Source of the DNA: Candidatus Bathyarchaeota archaeon
GTDB lineage: Archaea; Thermoproteota; Bathyarchaeia; Bathyarchaeales; Bathycorpusculaceae
Length of the DNA stretch: 64,000 bases
Assembly: GCA_018396675.1 (NCBI GenBank)
Contig: JAGTQX010000012.1
Location: 182,859-246,858 of the forward strand
Direction of reading: 5' to 3'
Notes under the pieces: model-generated
Told to the model about the DNA's origin: nothing
Database searches by the model: none
The model's input: only the letters and a program-made list of their open reading frames with translations
Made by a program: the position numbers and the translations under genes
In this document: positions 26,741 to 35,967 of the stretch, one piece after another
Numbering within the stretch: position 1 is the stretch's first letter
Layout: every line of letters begins with the position of its first letter

Positions 26741-28495
26741 TTACTTGTGTGCATAATATGCCGTAATTTTCGAGTTAACCTTGTCTATTCTAACGAAACC
26801 GAAACGTTCAAACTGTACTACATCGTTTTGCTTCAGTTTTTTGCATGCGCTTTCAGCTACCCCTTCGACGGTTGTTGCGTCTGGCATGATTACTTTGCAC
26901 GGCAAATCCGCTCCGATGAGAACCCAATGAATCAGCGGGGCTCCTGCTTTTCTTGCTTCTTCATAGGACTCGCTTTCGAATGATGCTTCAACCGCGTATG
27001 ATTCAGCATTCTCAACCTTGATGTTGAATAATTCCATAAGGCGAACAACACTTCCAGCGGCTAAAACCTTCAAATCACTTTTTGAAATCCAGAAAAGGGC
27101 CGTTTCGTCTGTTTCCATTGGTCTTACTATATATTCCCTTGAGCCTCTTTCTGGAAATTCCGGATGCAGCCGAAGCTTTGCATTGAAAGTTTTAGGTATT
27201 TTTCGCACCAAAAGCTGAATAGGGTATTGCACGAAAAAGTAACGGTTCACTTTCGGGTCTAAGAGTTTGCGGTTGTAAGCGTAAAGGTTTTCCCAGCTTA
27301 AAACCACGTCTGAAGTCTTTGGTCCAACGTCAATTATCAGCTTCTTGATTGCTGCTGGAGTTATCCCACGTCTTCGCAAAGCTGCAAATGTCGCCAACCT
27401 TGGATCATCCCAACCCTTATAGAGACCCTCTCTTATTCCTTGAACTATTTTTGACTTGCTTAAGAACGCACCTTTAATCTTGAGTCTGCCATAATGTATC
27501 GCTTCTGGATATTTCCAGCCTAAATGCTTGTACATGAATTCTTGGCGAACCATGTTCGTTAAATGTTCTTTACCGCGAATTATATGGGTTACACCCATAA
27601 GGTGATCGTCTAAACCGCAGGCAAGATTGTAAAGTGGCCAAACACGATATTTCGTTCCAATTCTGGGATGTGGAAACTTTTCAATGTCTATAACCCGAAG
27701 TGCGGGCCAATCCCTAACCGCAGGGTTCGGATGAGTTAAATCCGTTTTTATGCGTACAACTGCTTCGCCCTCTTTGTATTCGCCGTTAAGCATGCGTTGC
27801 CATCTTTCAAGCTGTTCTTCTGGCGATAGGTCACGGCAAGGACATGGTTTTTGTGCCAGTATTTTTTCTCTGAAATTTTGTGGTTGACATGTGCAGACAT
27901 AAGCGTTGCCGTCTTTCAACATTTTTTCCGTGTATTCATAGTAGACGGGTATTCTGTCGCTTTGAATGTACTCCTCGTCTGGTTTACATTCTAACCATGT
28001 CAAGTCTTCCCTTATCCGGTCATAAAACTCTAAAACGGGTCTCTTTGTCTTCGGATCAGTGTCTTCAAAACGGAGAATGAACTTGCCTTTATACATGCGC
28101 GCGTACTCGTGGCAGAGTATTATAGCTCTAGCTGAACCTAAATGTAAAATGCAGTCCGGATTCGGCGAGAACCTTGTAACAATCTTGGCGTACTTGTCAG
28201 CATTTGGTAATGGTGGCAGCTTTTTCTCCTCTTCGATTTTTTCTTTTGAAAAAGCTTCCGGCCAAGTTTCTTCAACCATACGTTTCTGTTCGTTTGGTGG
28301 CAAACTGTTAATTTCTTCAACAATTCGTTGCACGAGCGCTGTTATTTCCTTCGCTTTTGTTCGTATTTCCGGTTTTTCAGCTAAAATTTTTCCAACAACT
28401 GGACCTATTTGGGCTTTTCCGTCATGTTTAACAGCATTCAGTAACGCAAATTTTCGGATTAACTCTTTTATTTCAACGTCTTCTGGTTCTGGCAA
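26741..28495 (-). CDS. gltX: Glutamyl-tRNA synthetase, archaeal type
   Basis: Charges tRNA-Glu, and probably tRNA-Gln as the non-discriminating form that feeds the GatDE amidotransferase. Class I signatures are present: RFSPNPDCILHLGSARA (HIGH-like, about residue 111) and FLSKSKI (KMSKS-like, about 345). The N-terminal archaeal extension (ELIRKFALLNAVKHDGKAQIGPVVG, in part) and the beta-barrel anticodon domain at the C-terminus match GlnRS-like archaeal GluRS. The length of 584 is normal. The four Cys at CTCQP and CPCRDL form a zinc-binding-like pair. It sits just upstream of srp19 in the isoprenoid run. Confidence 0.94.
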   Translation of the reverse strand: MPEPEDVEIKELIRKFALLNAVKHDGKAQIGPVVGKILAEKPEIRTKAKEITALVQRIVEEINSLPPNEQKRMVEETWPEAFSKEKIEEEKKLPPLPNADKYAKIVTRFSPNPDCILHLGSARAIILCHEYARMYKGKFILRFEDTDPKTKRPVLEFYDRIREDLTWLECKPDEEYIQSDRIPVYYEYTEKMLKDGNAYVCTCQPQNFREKILAQKPCPCRDLSPEEQLERWQRMLNGEYKEGEAVVRIKTDLTHPNPAVRDWPALRVIDIEKFPHPRIGTKYRVWPLYNLACGLDDHLMGVTHIIRGKEHLTNMVRQEFMYKHLGWKYPEAIHYGRLKIKGAFLSKSKIVQGIREGLYKGWDDPRLATFAALRRRGITPAAIKKLIIDVGPKTSDVVLSWENLYAYNRKLLDPKVNRYFFVQYPIQLLVRKIPKTFNAKLRLHPEFPERGSREYIVRPMETDETALFWISKSDLKVLAAGSVVRLMELFNIKVENAESYAVEASFESESYEEARKAGAPLIHWVLIGADLPCKVIMPDATTVEGVAESACKKLKQNDVVQFERFGFVRIDKVNSKITAYYAHK

Positions 28496-28510
28496 GGCTT
28501 AAACACTCGC

Positions 28511-29581
28511 TTAGATTTTTCTCTCAATAAGAAATCTGGCGAAAGCGTTTAACTTTTCCTTTGCATCAGATTCTGGAAGCAGCGCTTTAACGTCCATCCA
28601 GCTTTCTTCTACAATTTTTTTCGCGAAGTTTTTAGCGTACTCAATCGAACCATATTTCTGCATTATCGCTATTGCTTCGTCTCTAAGTCTCTGTTCTGAA
28701 GTGTGCATTTTGAGAATTTCAATAAGTCGTTTTCTGTCTTCTGCTTTTGCAACCTTCAAAGTATGTATAACCATTAGGGTGCGTTTTCCCTCTGTTATGT
28801 CTTGTCCGCGTCCTCCCTTCTTTTCTGTGAACTCTTCGCCAGTCAAATCTAGCACATCATCTTGTATTTGGAATGCTACGCCTACGCTTTCTGCGAAATG
28901 GCCAAGTTTTTCAATAAGCTCGTTGTTTGCGTCTGAGAGTACAGCGGCAATTTTCGCAGCCATTCTAGCTAATGTTCCAGTTTTGTAGGCGCACATTTGC
29001 AGATAATCCTTCTCTTCTATTTTGTCGGCGTTTGCCAAGCCTCGGTGCCACGCTATATCAATGGCTTGTCCAAGGCTGAGGCTTATCATTTCCTGAACAT
29101 ATATTTCGTAGATTTTCGCGAGTTTTTCAGCGCCTAACCTCTCTCTGTTTTCCAATAGAGGCAAGAGCGGAAGATAGTACATGGCGTTTCCAGCGTTTAT
29201 CGCTATGTCTAACCCGTAAATTTTGTATGTGCATGGTTTTCCTCTTCTGAACTCTGAAGCGTCTTCAATGTCGTCTATAAGGAGGGTTCCGTTGTGAACG
29301 ACTTCTGGAATTATAGCATAATCAACAAATTCTTGCGGGTTTTTTCCTAGCGCCTCGCATATTAATAAAAACAGGGTTGGACGCCATCTTTTTCCGCCTC
29401 TGTCTAGGAATTCCCATATGGGTTCGGCGAGTGCCTTGTTTATGGCTTCGGTGTTATATGCGTATCTTGGGGGGTTAACTTTGAAAAGGACTGTGTTTTT
29501 GGAAAAAATTCTCGGGATATGCTTCTCAATAGCCTTGTTTATCATAGGCGCCTTTTCTTCGAGTAATTTTTCAATATTCAA
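28511..29581 (-). CDS. idsA: Polyprenyl diphosphate synthase (GGPP/FPP synthase)
   Basis: A trans-isoprenyl diphosphate synthase making the C20 (or C15/C25) allylic chain for archaeal lipids from IPP and DMAPP. The first Asp-rich motif is DDIEDAS (about residue 104) and the second is QDDVLDLTG (about 238); the RRGKP that follows the first is also kept. At 356 residues it is standard. Chain length cannot be settled from the residues before the first motif alone. It follows fni with almost no gap and is therefore in the same operon. Confidence 0.93.
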   Translation of the reverse strand: MNIEKLLEEKAPMINKAIEKHIPRIFSKNTVLFKVNPPRYAYNTEAINKALAEPIWEFLDRGGKRWRPTLFLLICEALGKNPQEFVDYAIIPEVVHNGTLLIDDIEDASEFRRGKPCTYKIYGLDIAINAGNAMYYLPLLPLLENRERLGAEKLAKIYEIYVQEMISLSLGQAIDIAWHRGLANADKIEEKDYLQMCAYKTGTLARMAAKIAAVLSDANNELIEKLGHFAESVGVAFQIQDDVLDLTGEEFTEKKGGRGQDITEGKRTLMVIHTLKVAKAEDRKRLIEILKMHTSEQRLRDEAIAIMQKYGSIEYAKNFAKKIVEESWMDVKALLPESDAKEKLNAFARFLIERKI

Positions 29582-29584
29582 GTG

Positions 29585-30688
29585 TTAGGTTCCGCTCCTT
29601 CTTGCGTACTCTTCGATGTTGAAGCCTCTCGTTTTAAGCCATTCGGCCGTTTTTCCAGTTATTACAACTGGTGTTTTGTTTAATTTCTGTAAGTTTTCAG
29701 CACCGACCAAAAACATGGTGTTTATCAATTCTTCAATTAATAAGCGTAACACTTTCTCTGTCTCTTTGACGCCTTCAACTGCTGCTTGCAGAACTGGTTG
29801 TGCAAGACCTGCGAGACTGGCGCCTAAAGCCAAAGCTTTAGCCGCATCTAATCCGCTGCGTATTCCACCTGAAGCGATTACCGGAATTTTCACTGTCTGC
29901 ACCGCTTCAACCACGCTTACTACTGTTGGTATTCCCCAGTCCCAGAACATTTCGCCTAGTCTGCGGTTGAAAGTGTTCACGGAGTCTTCTGAACGGAAAT
30001 ATTCTACTGCAGCAAAGCTTGTGCCGCCGACACCGCTTACGTCTATGCCTTTTACGCCTGCAGCCTCAAGTTTTTCAGCGTCTTCGGCGGCTATTCCAGC
30101 GCCAGTTTCTTTCACGATTACTGGTTTATCAAGTTCTCCTGCGACTTCGGCTATTTTTTCAAGAACCCCTTTGAAGCTTGTTTCGCCTTCTGGCTGGATG
30201 GTTTCCTGAAGAGGGTTTAAGTGTATCGCCAAAGCGTCTGCATCAATCATTTCTATGGCTTTTTTTGCTTCTCTTGTCGTGTAGCCGCGTGCAAGTTGGA
30301 TTCCGCCTATGTTCGCTACTAGAAAAGCTGTCGGGGCTTTTTCTCTAACCACGGTGAAAGTTTTTTCAAGCGTTTTATCTTCTAACGCTACTCTTTGGCT
30401 TCCGACACCCATTCCTAACCCGAGCTCTTCAACAACTGTAGCTATTATTGCGTTGATTTTTGCAGCTTCGCGTGTTCCTCCGGTTATTGCACTCACCATT
30501 ATTGGCGCGGCAAATTTGTGGCTGAAAACTGTCGTCGTCAAATCTATTTTTTCTTTGTCGACTTCTGGCAGGGCTCTGTGGATAAGATGAACGTCTTCAA
30601 ATCCTGTCGTTGCATTTCTTGCTTGCACTTTGTGATTTATGGCGATTCTAATATGGTCTGTTTTACGTTTTCTCATTTTTTCAGTCAA
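29585..30688 (-). CDS. fni: Isopentenyl-diphosphate delta-isomerase, type 2
   Basis: The FMN- and NADPH-dependent isomerase that interconverts IPP and DMAPP. Family markers are RKTDHIRIAIN at the start, APIMVSAITGGTREAAKIN (about 58-76, in part), LGMGVGSQR, HLNPLQETIQPEG and the C-terminal GASLAGLAQPVLQAA barrel segment. It starts four bases after the IPK stop and runs straight into idsA. The 367-residue length is usual. Confidence 0.95.
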   Translation of the reverse strand: MTEKMRKRKTDHIRIAINHKVQARNATTGFEDVHLIHRALPEVDKEKIDLTTTVFSHKFAAPIMVSAITGGTREAAKINAIIATVVEELGLGMGVGSQRVALEDKTLEKTFTVVREKAPTAFLVANIGGIQLARGYTTREAKKAIEMIDADALAIHLNPLQETIQPEGETSFKGVLEKIAEVAGELDKPVIVKETGAGIAAEDAEKLEAAGVKGIDVSGVGGTSFAAVEYFRSEDSVNTFNRRLGEMFWDWGIPTVVSVVEAVQTVKIPVIASGGIRSGLDAAKALALGASLAGLAQPVLQAAVEGVKETEKVLRLLIEELINTMFLVGAENLQKLNKTPVVITGKTAEWLKTRGFNIEEYARRSGT

Positions 30689-30692
30689 TCTT

Positions 30693-31508
30693 TTATTCCT
30701 TCTCTATGAGCGTGCCCTTCACGTTTTCTCCTTTAAGTGCTTTGTAAACGTATTTTGGCTTTGTGGCGTTAACAATAAAAACAGGGATTCCCTTTTCCAC
30801 CGCGGGAATTATCTCAGCTATTTTGTTCCGCATGCCTCCAGTCACGTCACAAGCGTTTGACCCGCCTAGTTGTCCACAAATTTTGTTTAGCTCATTCAAA
30901 GTTAAACGGTCAAACATCTTGGCTTTCGCGTCAGTTTTCGGGTCAGTGTCATACAAGCCGTCCACATCTACGCCGATCACAATGTTTTTTGCGCTGAATT
31001 GTGTTGCAAGGAATGCGACAAGCTGGTCTCCTGACAGTATTGTAAAACCAAGTTCAGTGTCAAAAACGGCGTCTCCGTAAAGCACTGGAATAAACTCCAT
31101 CTTTAAAAGCTGTTTTATTGGAGTATCCCCAAAATAGTTTATTCTCCCGTTACGCGTCGTCATGCAAGACGATGGCATAATGCTTACTGCGGGGATTCCA
31201 CGCCATATTAGCGCGTCCATGAAAATTCCGTTTAGTACCGTCATAACGTGGTGTGTTTCAGCAAAACCCAGCAGTTGGGATTTATCTTTGAAACCATCTT
31301 TTATCGCGTATTCTTGCGCGACTGGGTGTCCAAAACTTCCTCCACCATGCACAATTATTAGGTTTCTTTGATTTGCTTCCAGTATCTCGTCTGCTAAGCG
31401 GCTTATTGCTTCCATGTTCACTCCAAGCTCTTTATTCTTGTCTGTGATCACTGAACCGCCTATTTTCAAAACTGTTGTTTTAGCTTGGCTCAATTCTAAC
31501 TCCCTCAT
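30693..31508 (-). CDS. ipk: Isopentenyl phosphate kinase
   Basis: Phosphorylates isopentenyl phosphate to IPP, the last step of the modified archaeal mevalonate pathway. An amino-acid-kinase fold is clear: KIGGSVITDK (about residue 16), HGGGSFGHP with its catalytic His (about 54), GDAVFD and VTGGMRNKI. It overlaps the end of the mevalonate kinase gene by 29 bases. Its presence indicates that decarboxylation happens before the second phosphorylation in this organism (established for archaea with IPK; the decarboxylase itself is not in the window). Confidence 0.93.
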   Translation of the reverse strand: MRELELSQAKTTVLKIGGSVITDKNKELGVNMEAISRLADEILEANQRNLIIVHGGGSFGHPVAQEYAIKDGFKDKSQLLGFAETHHVMTVLNGIFMDALIWRGIPAVSIMPSSCMTTRNGRINYFGDTPIKQLLKMEFIPVLYGDAVFDTELGFTILSGDQLVAFLATQFSAKNIVIGVDVDGLYDTDPKTDAKAKMFDRLTLNELNKICGQLGGSNACDVTGGMRNKIAEIIPAVEKGIPVFIVNATKPKYVYKALKGENVKGTLIEKE

Positions 31509-32463
31509 CGGTTTTTCTGGCTATGAACGCATTTCCTCCAGCTCTTTGAACAGCTTCTAGAACCTGTTCAATTTTGTCCTTGTACGCAAGTGCTATCATG
31601 CATCCGCCTCCGCCTGCTCCTGTTAGTTTTGCACCTAGGGCTCCAGCTTTTCGCGCTGCGTTTATAAGCCATTCCAGCGACTCATCTGAAACTCCTAAGC
31701 CATAAAGCAAAGCATGGTTAATGTTCATCAACTCTCCAACAGTGTCTAAACTGCCCTTTTTCAAGGCTTCTACCGCGTTTAGAACTATTTCTCTGGCTGC
31801 TCGCATCATTGGCTCTACAACCTGCGGATATCTCTCCTTAACGCTCCTCACTTTTTCAATTTGGCTACGTGTTGACCTTTCAACGCATGTGTTGCCGATA
31901 ACTAGTGGAATTTCCGTTTTAACGTCTAATGGCTTGAAACCTGTGTCCATCTGAAAAATCAGGGCCCCACCAAAGGTTGATATCGCTGGGTCAACTCCAG
32001 ATGGTGTACCATGCACAAGTTTTTCTGCCTCATAAGCTACGCGGAAAACATCTTCTCTAGACATTTTCACGTTTAATAAGGCGCCGACAGCGGCTGCAAC
32101 CGCAGCAGCCACAGCTGCTGAAGACCCGAGCCCCGCGGCAACGGGCACTGTTGAGTTTACTTCGATGTTTAAGCCGACTCTTTCTCCGTGAGTTTCCAGA
32201 ATTTTTTCAGCGATGTACTTTAAAGGTTCAAGTTTTATTTTTGCCTCTTTAGGGTTTCCTCTTTCAATTCTTAAAATGTCATTTTCAAAGTATGCTGCTA
32301 GGTTAAGGTTTGAAGACTGTATGAATAACTTTTTGTCTTCGCGTTTTTCTGCTTTGGCGTAAGCTCTTTTGTCTATGGCTAAAACAAGTGCGGGTTCGCC
32401 GTGAACGACGAAGTGTTCTCCGAAAAGTATGACTTTCGCGGGTGCTGAAGCCACTACCCCCAT
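31480..32463 (-). CDS. mvk: Mevalonate kinase
   Basis: A GHMP-family kinase forming mevalonate 5-phosphate. The three GHMP motifs are present: APAKVILFGEHFVVHG (about residue 8), the ATP loop PVAAGLGSSAAVAAAVA (about 106) and GAKLTGAGGGGCMIAL near 285. At 327 residues it is of archaeal length. It overlaps ipk and starts nine bases after the MEMO stop, so S2-MEMO-mvk-ipk-fni-idsA form one long transcription run. Confidence 0.94.
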   Translation of the reverse strand: MGVVASAPAKVILFGEHFVVHGEPALVLAIDKRAYAKAEKREDKKLFIQSSNLNLAAYFENDILRIERGNPKEAKIKLEPLKYIAEKILETHGERVGLNIEVNSTVPVAAGLGSSAAVAAAVAAAVGALLNVKMSREDVFRVAYEAEKLVHGTPSGVDPAISTFGGALIFQMDTGFKPLDVKTEIPLVIGNTCVERSTRSQIEKVRSVKERYPQVVEPMMRAAREIVLNAVEALKKGSLDTVGELMNINHALLYGLGVSDESLEWLINAARKAGALGAKLTGAGGGGCMIALAYKDKIEQVLEAVQRAGGNAFIARKTDEGVRIEPS

Positions 32464-32472
32464 CCTAAACCA

Positions 32473-33324
32473 CTATTTTGCGAATTGCACGGCGGCGTAC
32501 CCGACAACTGCCGAGTAGTCACCACTAACATCTCCACTAGTCTTGTAGCATAATAATTTTGCCTCTTTCGCATCCAAAAACTTTGCAGCCACTATTAGCG
32601 CGGCTATGGGACCGTAACCGCAAGCTGTAACTCTGTATTCTTCGATTATTGAATAGAACTTTTTCTCATCCATGGCTTCAACAGCCTCAAGCGCCAACTT
32701 ATCTTTATTCTCCGCATTTTTATGCGGCTCATAATGTGTCATATCAGAAGACGCTATTATCACAGCATTTTTCCCAGCTAAAACCTTAGCCACCGCTTGC
32801 CCAATCTCTATCGCCGAATGTAAATCCTGCATTAAAAAACATACAGGCACAATTTTGAATTTGGAGCCAAAAAAATACTGCAAAAAGGGAAGCTGAACCT
32901 CGATTGAGTGTTCATAACGGTGAGCTGAATCGTCAACATCTACAATACGTGCTTCCTTAACAATTTTGTCAGCGACTTCACTGTCAACTTCCACATCGCC
33001 CAGCGGCGTACGCCAAAAACCGTTAGTCATAACCGCCAAAGCACTACCATAACCAGTATGGTTTGGTCCAAACAGAACCACAATATCCGGTTTGCCGTCT
33101 AAAGCCAGATTATGATATGCATGAGCTGCAATTGGGCCCGAATACATGTAACCCGCATGTGGACAAACAAGCCCAACTATGCGTCTAGGTCCAGCATCAG
33201 CAACTTTCGGAATTTTTCTAGGTCCGAGACTATGAAGAAAGCATTCTTCGATTTGTCTCTTCAAAGATTCGGCGGTTCCAGCGTAGAAGGCTCCGGCTTG
33301 GGTTGGAAGCCGAATCTTCGCCAT
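32473..33324 (-). CDS. MEMO-family protein (AmmeMemoRadiSam system protein B)
   Basis: A metal-binding dioxygenase-fold protein of the MEMO1 family. Conserved histidines occur in CPHAGYMYSGPIAAHAYH (about residues 53-70), FGPNHTGYG, and SSDMTHYEP, with a Cys in TACGYGPIAAL that may be the nucleophile equivalent. In bacteria and archaea it is often linked to a radical SAM protein and an AMMECR1 protein; here those partners are not adjacent. Its place between S2 and mvk is common in archaeal genomes. Biochemical role in archaea is not established. Confidence 0.9.
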   Translation of the reverse strand: MAKIRLPTQAGAFYAGTAESLKRQIEECFLHSLGPRKIPKVADAGPRRIVGLVCPHAGYMYSGPIAAHAYHNLALDGKPDIVVLFGPNHTGYGSALAVMTNGFWRTPLGDVEVDSEVADKIVKEARIVDVDDSAHRYEHSIEVQLPFLQYFFGSKFKIVPVCFLMQDLHSAIEIGQAVAKVLAGKNAVIIASSDMTHYEPHKNAENKDKLALEAVEAMDEKKFYSIIEEYRVTACGYGPIAALIVAAKFLDAKEAKLLCYKTSGDVSGDYSAVVGYAAVQFAK

Positions 33325-33329
33325 CTACG

Positions 33330-34004
33330 CTAGCCTTCCTCCTCTTCCTTGGAGATTTTCGCCTCGAAATCCTCAATTGTTAACGGCATTTCTTTGTCTT
33401 GTGGCAGTTCGCCTCTTTCCCTGAGGGTTTGTCTTGCTAACAGCCAATAGATAATGGCTAGAGCTCTTCTACCCTTGTTGTTTGTCGGAATGACCAGGTC
33501 TACTCCTGCAAAGTCGTTGTCTGTACTGCACAAGGCGATTACTGGAATGCCAATCGAAGATGCTTCCTTCACTGCTTGCGCGTCTGCTCTTGGGTCAGAC
33601 ACTATCAGAACATTTGGTTCAATGCGGTTTGGGTAAAGCGGGTTTGACAATAGTCCCGGGATGAAGCGTCCAATTATTGGTGTTGCGCCTATTGCTTCAC
33701 AGAATTTTTTGACGGGTTCATGAGCGTAGAGCCTCGCTGCAGCAGCGGCTATCCTTGAAGGTTCAAATCTTGCCAGGAACTTTGCCGCTACCCTTATGCG
33801 TTCATCTGTTTTCTTCACGTCCAACACGAACAAACCGTCTGGCCTAACTCGGTATATGAACTGCTCCATGTCCCTCGTCTTCATTCTAGTTCCAATGTGT
33901 ATTCCCGCTGATAGAAGAGTGTCCCGTGGCAAAAGAAGCTCTTCTTCTACGCTTACGCCTGCTTCTTCATCAAACTTTTCCTTATTTTCTCCTTCATCCG
34001 CCAA
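33330..34004 (-). CDS. rps2: 30S ribosomal protein S2
   Basis: Small-subunit protein uS2, archaeal form, 224 residues. It has LLSAGIHIGTRMKTRDMEQFIYRVRPDGLFVLDVKK (in part) at the front and PRADAQAVKEASSIGIPVIALCSTDN near residue 145 (in part), with the YWLLARQ tail. The N-terminus (about 20 residues, Glu/Asp-rich) is an acidic extension. It starts 14 bases after the enolase stop. Confidence 0.95.
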   Translation of the reverse strand: MADEGENKEKFDEEAGVSVEEELLLPRDTLLSAGIHIGTRMKTRDMEQFIYRVRPDGLFVLDVKKTDERIRVAAKFLARFEPSRIAAAAARLYAHEPVKKFCEAIGATPIIGRFIPGLLSNPLYPNRIEPNVLIVSDPRADAQAVKEASSIGIPVIALCSTDNDFAGVDLVIPTNNKGRRALAIIYWLLARQTLRERGELPQDKEMPLTIEDFEAKISKEEEEG

Positions 34005-34018
34005 ACTAATTCTCTCCT

Positions 34019-35272
34019 TTACACATTTTTAAATTCAGCCATTTTCGCTCGGTCTTCCAAAAACTCCTCAATCCTTACCAACTCATTAATTTTAGCTATC
34101 CGCGCGCCTTCAACCACACCAGTCTTTATGATTGGACATTTGAAAGCCACTGCCAAGTGGGCTATATGCCAATCACAAGTGTCTCCTGAACGATGCGACA
34201 TCACTGGAACGTAGCCGGCTTTTTTCGCGTTTTCAATTGTTTCCAGCGCATCCGTCAAAGTGCCTACTTGGTTCACTTTTATTATTATGGCGTTAGCTGC
34301 TCCCATTTTGGCGCCATGATTTAGTCGTTCACTGTTTGTTACAAATAGGTCGTCGCCGCATATCAAACAGTTTTTGGTTTTCTTGGTGAGTTCTGCAAAG
34401 CTTTCATAATCCTCTTCATGAAACGGGTCTTCCACGTAAGCCAGATGATATTTTTCGATAAGCTGCTTAATAAATTCCAACTGTTCTCCAGAGCCCCGTT
34501 CTTTTCCTTCGTTTTGATATATGTATTTTTTCTTTTTTGTTTTCCATAATGACGATGCGGCGATATCAACACCTACGCTGCATTTGAATCCCACTTCGCT
34601 GCTTACTTCCTCGCATGCGTCTGCTAGAATTTCTAATGCTTCAATATTCGTGACTTTTGCAGTCCACGCGCCTTCGTCACTTTTTCCTTTGCTAAATAAC
34701 TTATCTTTTTTCTCTAATGTTTCTCTGACTCTTTGGTGAACCTTAACGTTCGCCGAGGCCGCCTCCAAAAATGACTCCGCGTCCTGCGGAAGAACCAGAA
34801 ACTCTTGTATGTCCGGCGATTTGCCGCTTGCGTGTTTTCCGCCGCTAATAATATTACCCAGCGGGTGTGGCAGTTCATGGGCTGCGTAGCCACCAAGATA
34901 CTGGAATAATGGTAAACCATAAGAGTTTGCTGCAGCCTCTGCATTTGCCAGAGAAACCGCAAAAGCCGTGTTTCCACCTATTATTCTAAAGTCGCTTGTA
35001 TTATCAATTTCGTGGAGAGTCTTGTCAACTTCCTCTTGAAAATCAGCGTTTAAGCCGACAAGTTCCGGGGCTATAAGTTCTTCAACCTTTTTTACCGCTT
35101 CGTCAACCCCGCCTTGAGGATAATAAACTACTTCAGCTTTTCCACGGCTTTCCCCGGCCGGAGCGGATGCTCTTCCAAACCCTGAAGCAGTTAAAACGTC
35201 AACCTCTATTGTCTCTTGTCCTCTGCTGTTGAAAACTTTTCTTGCAATCACGTCTTCAATAACCGTTGACAT
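34019..35272 (-). CDS. eno: Enolase
   Basis: Converts 2-phosphoglycerate to phosphoenolpyruvate. The metal and substrate residues sit in YVEDPFHEEDYESF (about 282), GDDLFVTN, AIIIKVNQVGTLTDAL with the catalytic Lys, and MSHRSGDTCDWHIAHLA near 363. The usual GETED after SHRS is GDTCD here, and the following IKTG block is also divergent, so it is a somewhat unusual archaeal enolase rather than a decayed one. It has 417 residues. Enolase next to S2, RpoN, S9 and L13 is the standard archaeal cluster. Confidence 0.92.
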   Translation of the reverse strand: MSTVIEDVIARKVFNSRGQETIEVDVLTASGFGRASAPAGESRGKAEVVYYPQGGVDEAVKKVEELIAPELVGLNADFQEEVDKTLHEIDNTSDFRIIGGNTAFAVSLANAEAAANSYGLPLFQYLGGYAAHELPHPLGNIISGGKHASGKSPDIQEFLVLPQDAESFLEAASANVKVHQRVRETLEKKDKLFSKGKSDEGAWTAKVTNIEALEILADACEEVSSEVGFKCSVGVDIAASSLWKTKKKKYIYQNEGKERGSGEQLEFIKQLIEKYHLAYVEDPFHEEDYESFAELTKKTKNCLICGDDLFVTNSERLNHGAKMGAANAIIIKVNQVGTLTDALETIENAKKAGYVPVMSHRSGDTCDWHIAHLAVAFKCPIIKTGVVEGARIAKINELVRIEEFLEDRAKMAEFKNV

Positions 35273-35297
35273 GTCCCAGCTTTACCTCTCATACGTG

Positions 35298-35537
35298 TTA
35301 TTCCCTGTAATAGTAGCCTCGCGCCTCTCTTCTTTTTTCAGTCTCTTCATAAAAGCGGAGAACTTCATCTATAATCTCAACATGGGATAAAAGCATGCGT
35401 CTGCAGCAGTACCGTTTAATTCCTAAACTGTCAAGCACGTCGCCAGCGTTCTCTCCCATTTTCACTCTTCTTGCAAATTCTTCCCACTTGTCTCCAATCA
35501 GTTTACCGCACGTAAAACACCTAACAGGTATGATCAT
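35298..35537 (-). CDS. rpoN: RNA polymerase subunit N (Rpb10 homologue)
   Basis: A 79-residue zinc-bundle subunit that joins RpoD and RpoL in the polymerase assembly platform. The zinc ligands are in CFTCGK (residues 7-12) and YCCRRM (about 44-49). The C-terminal extension of about 15 residues ([13 protein letters not shown]) is longer than the minimal 60-70-residue family member. The rpoK gene, often beside it in other archaea, is absent between rpoN and enolase. Confidence 0.95.
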   Translation of the reverse strand: MIIPVRCFTCGKLIGDKWEEFARRVKMGENAGDVLDSLGIKRYCCRRMLLSHVEIIDEVLRFYEETEKRREARGYYYRE

Positions 35538-35555
35538 AACATTGATTCCTCCATT

Positions 35556-35966
35556 TTATCTGTAGCTTTTTTGGTCTTTGGCTCTAGCACCTGGTCCTCC
35601 AAACTTTTTAGGCTCCTTCCTTCGGGGGTCACCTGCAATCATTGTCCTGTCATACTCGATGAACGCTGTTCGCAGTTGTGTGCTTTTGGTCCATTTCAGC
35701 AGTGCATTTGCTAATGCCATTCTCGCCGCTTCTGCTTGTCCCATGTAGCCTCCGCCTGAAACTTTAATATCCATATCCAACTGTTTCCAGACTTCGTCTC
35801 CCGCCTGTATTAGAGGCTCCATTATTTTTTGGCGTGCTGCTTCAGGTTCGTAAACTTCCAGTGGTGTCATGTTTACGCGTATTCTACCGATTCCAGGTTT
35901 TACAACGGCACGTGCCACGGATGTTTTCCTTTTCCCGCTCACAACAAGGACTCTTTTTGCCGGCAT
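35556..35966 (-). CDS. rps9: 30S ribosomal protein S9
   Basis: uS9, 136 residues. Markers are VVSGKRKTSVARAVVKPGIGRI at the start (in part), VSGGGYMGQAEAARMALANAL in the middle (in part) and the C-terminal basic GGPGARAKDQKSYR that reaches the decoding centre. It starts one base after the L13 stop. Confidence 0.95.
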   Translation of the reverse strand: MPAKRVLVVSGKRKTSVARAVVKPGIGRIRVNMTPLEVYEPEAARQKIMEPLIQAGDEVWKQLDMDIKVSGGGYMGQAEAARMALANALLKWTKSTQLRTAFIEYDRTMIAGDPRRKEPKKFGGPGARAKDQKSYR

Positions 35967-35967
35967 A

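Noticed and set aside
29616-30209. A 197-residue plus-strand open frame opposite the IPP isomerase gene
   Set aside because: It lies wholly antisense to a full-length, motif-complete gene and is Ser/Thr/Pro-rich without any domain pattern.
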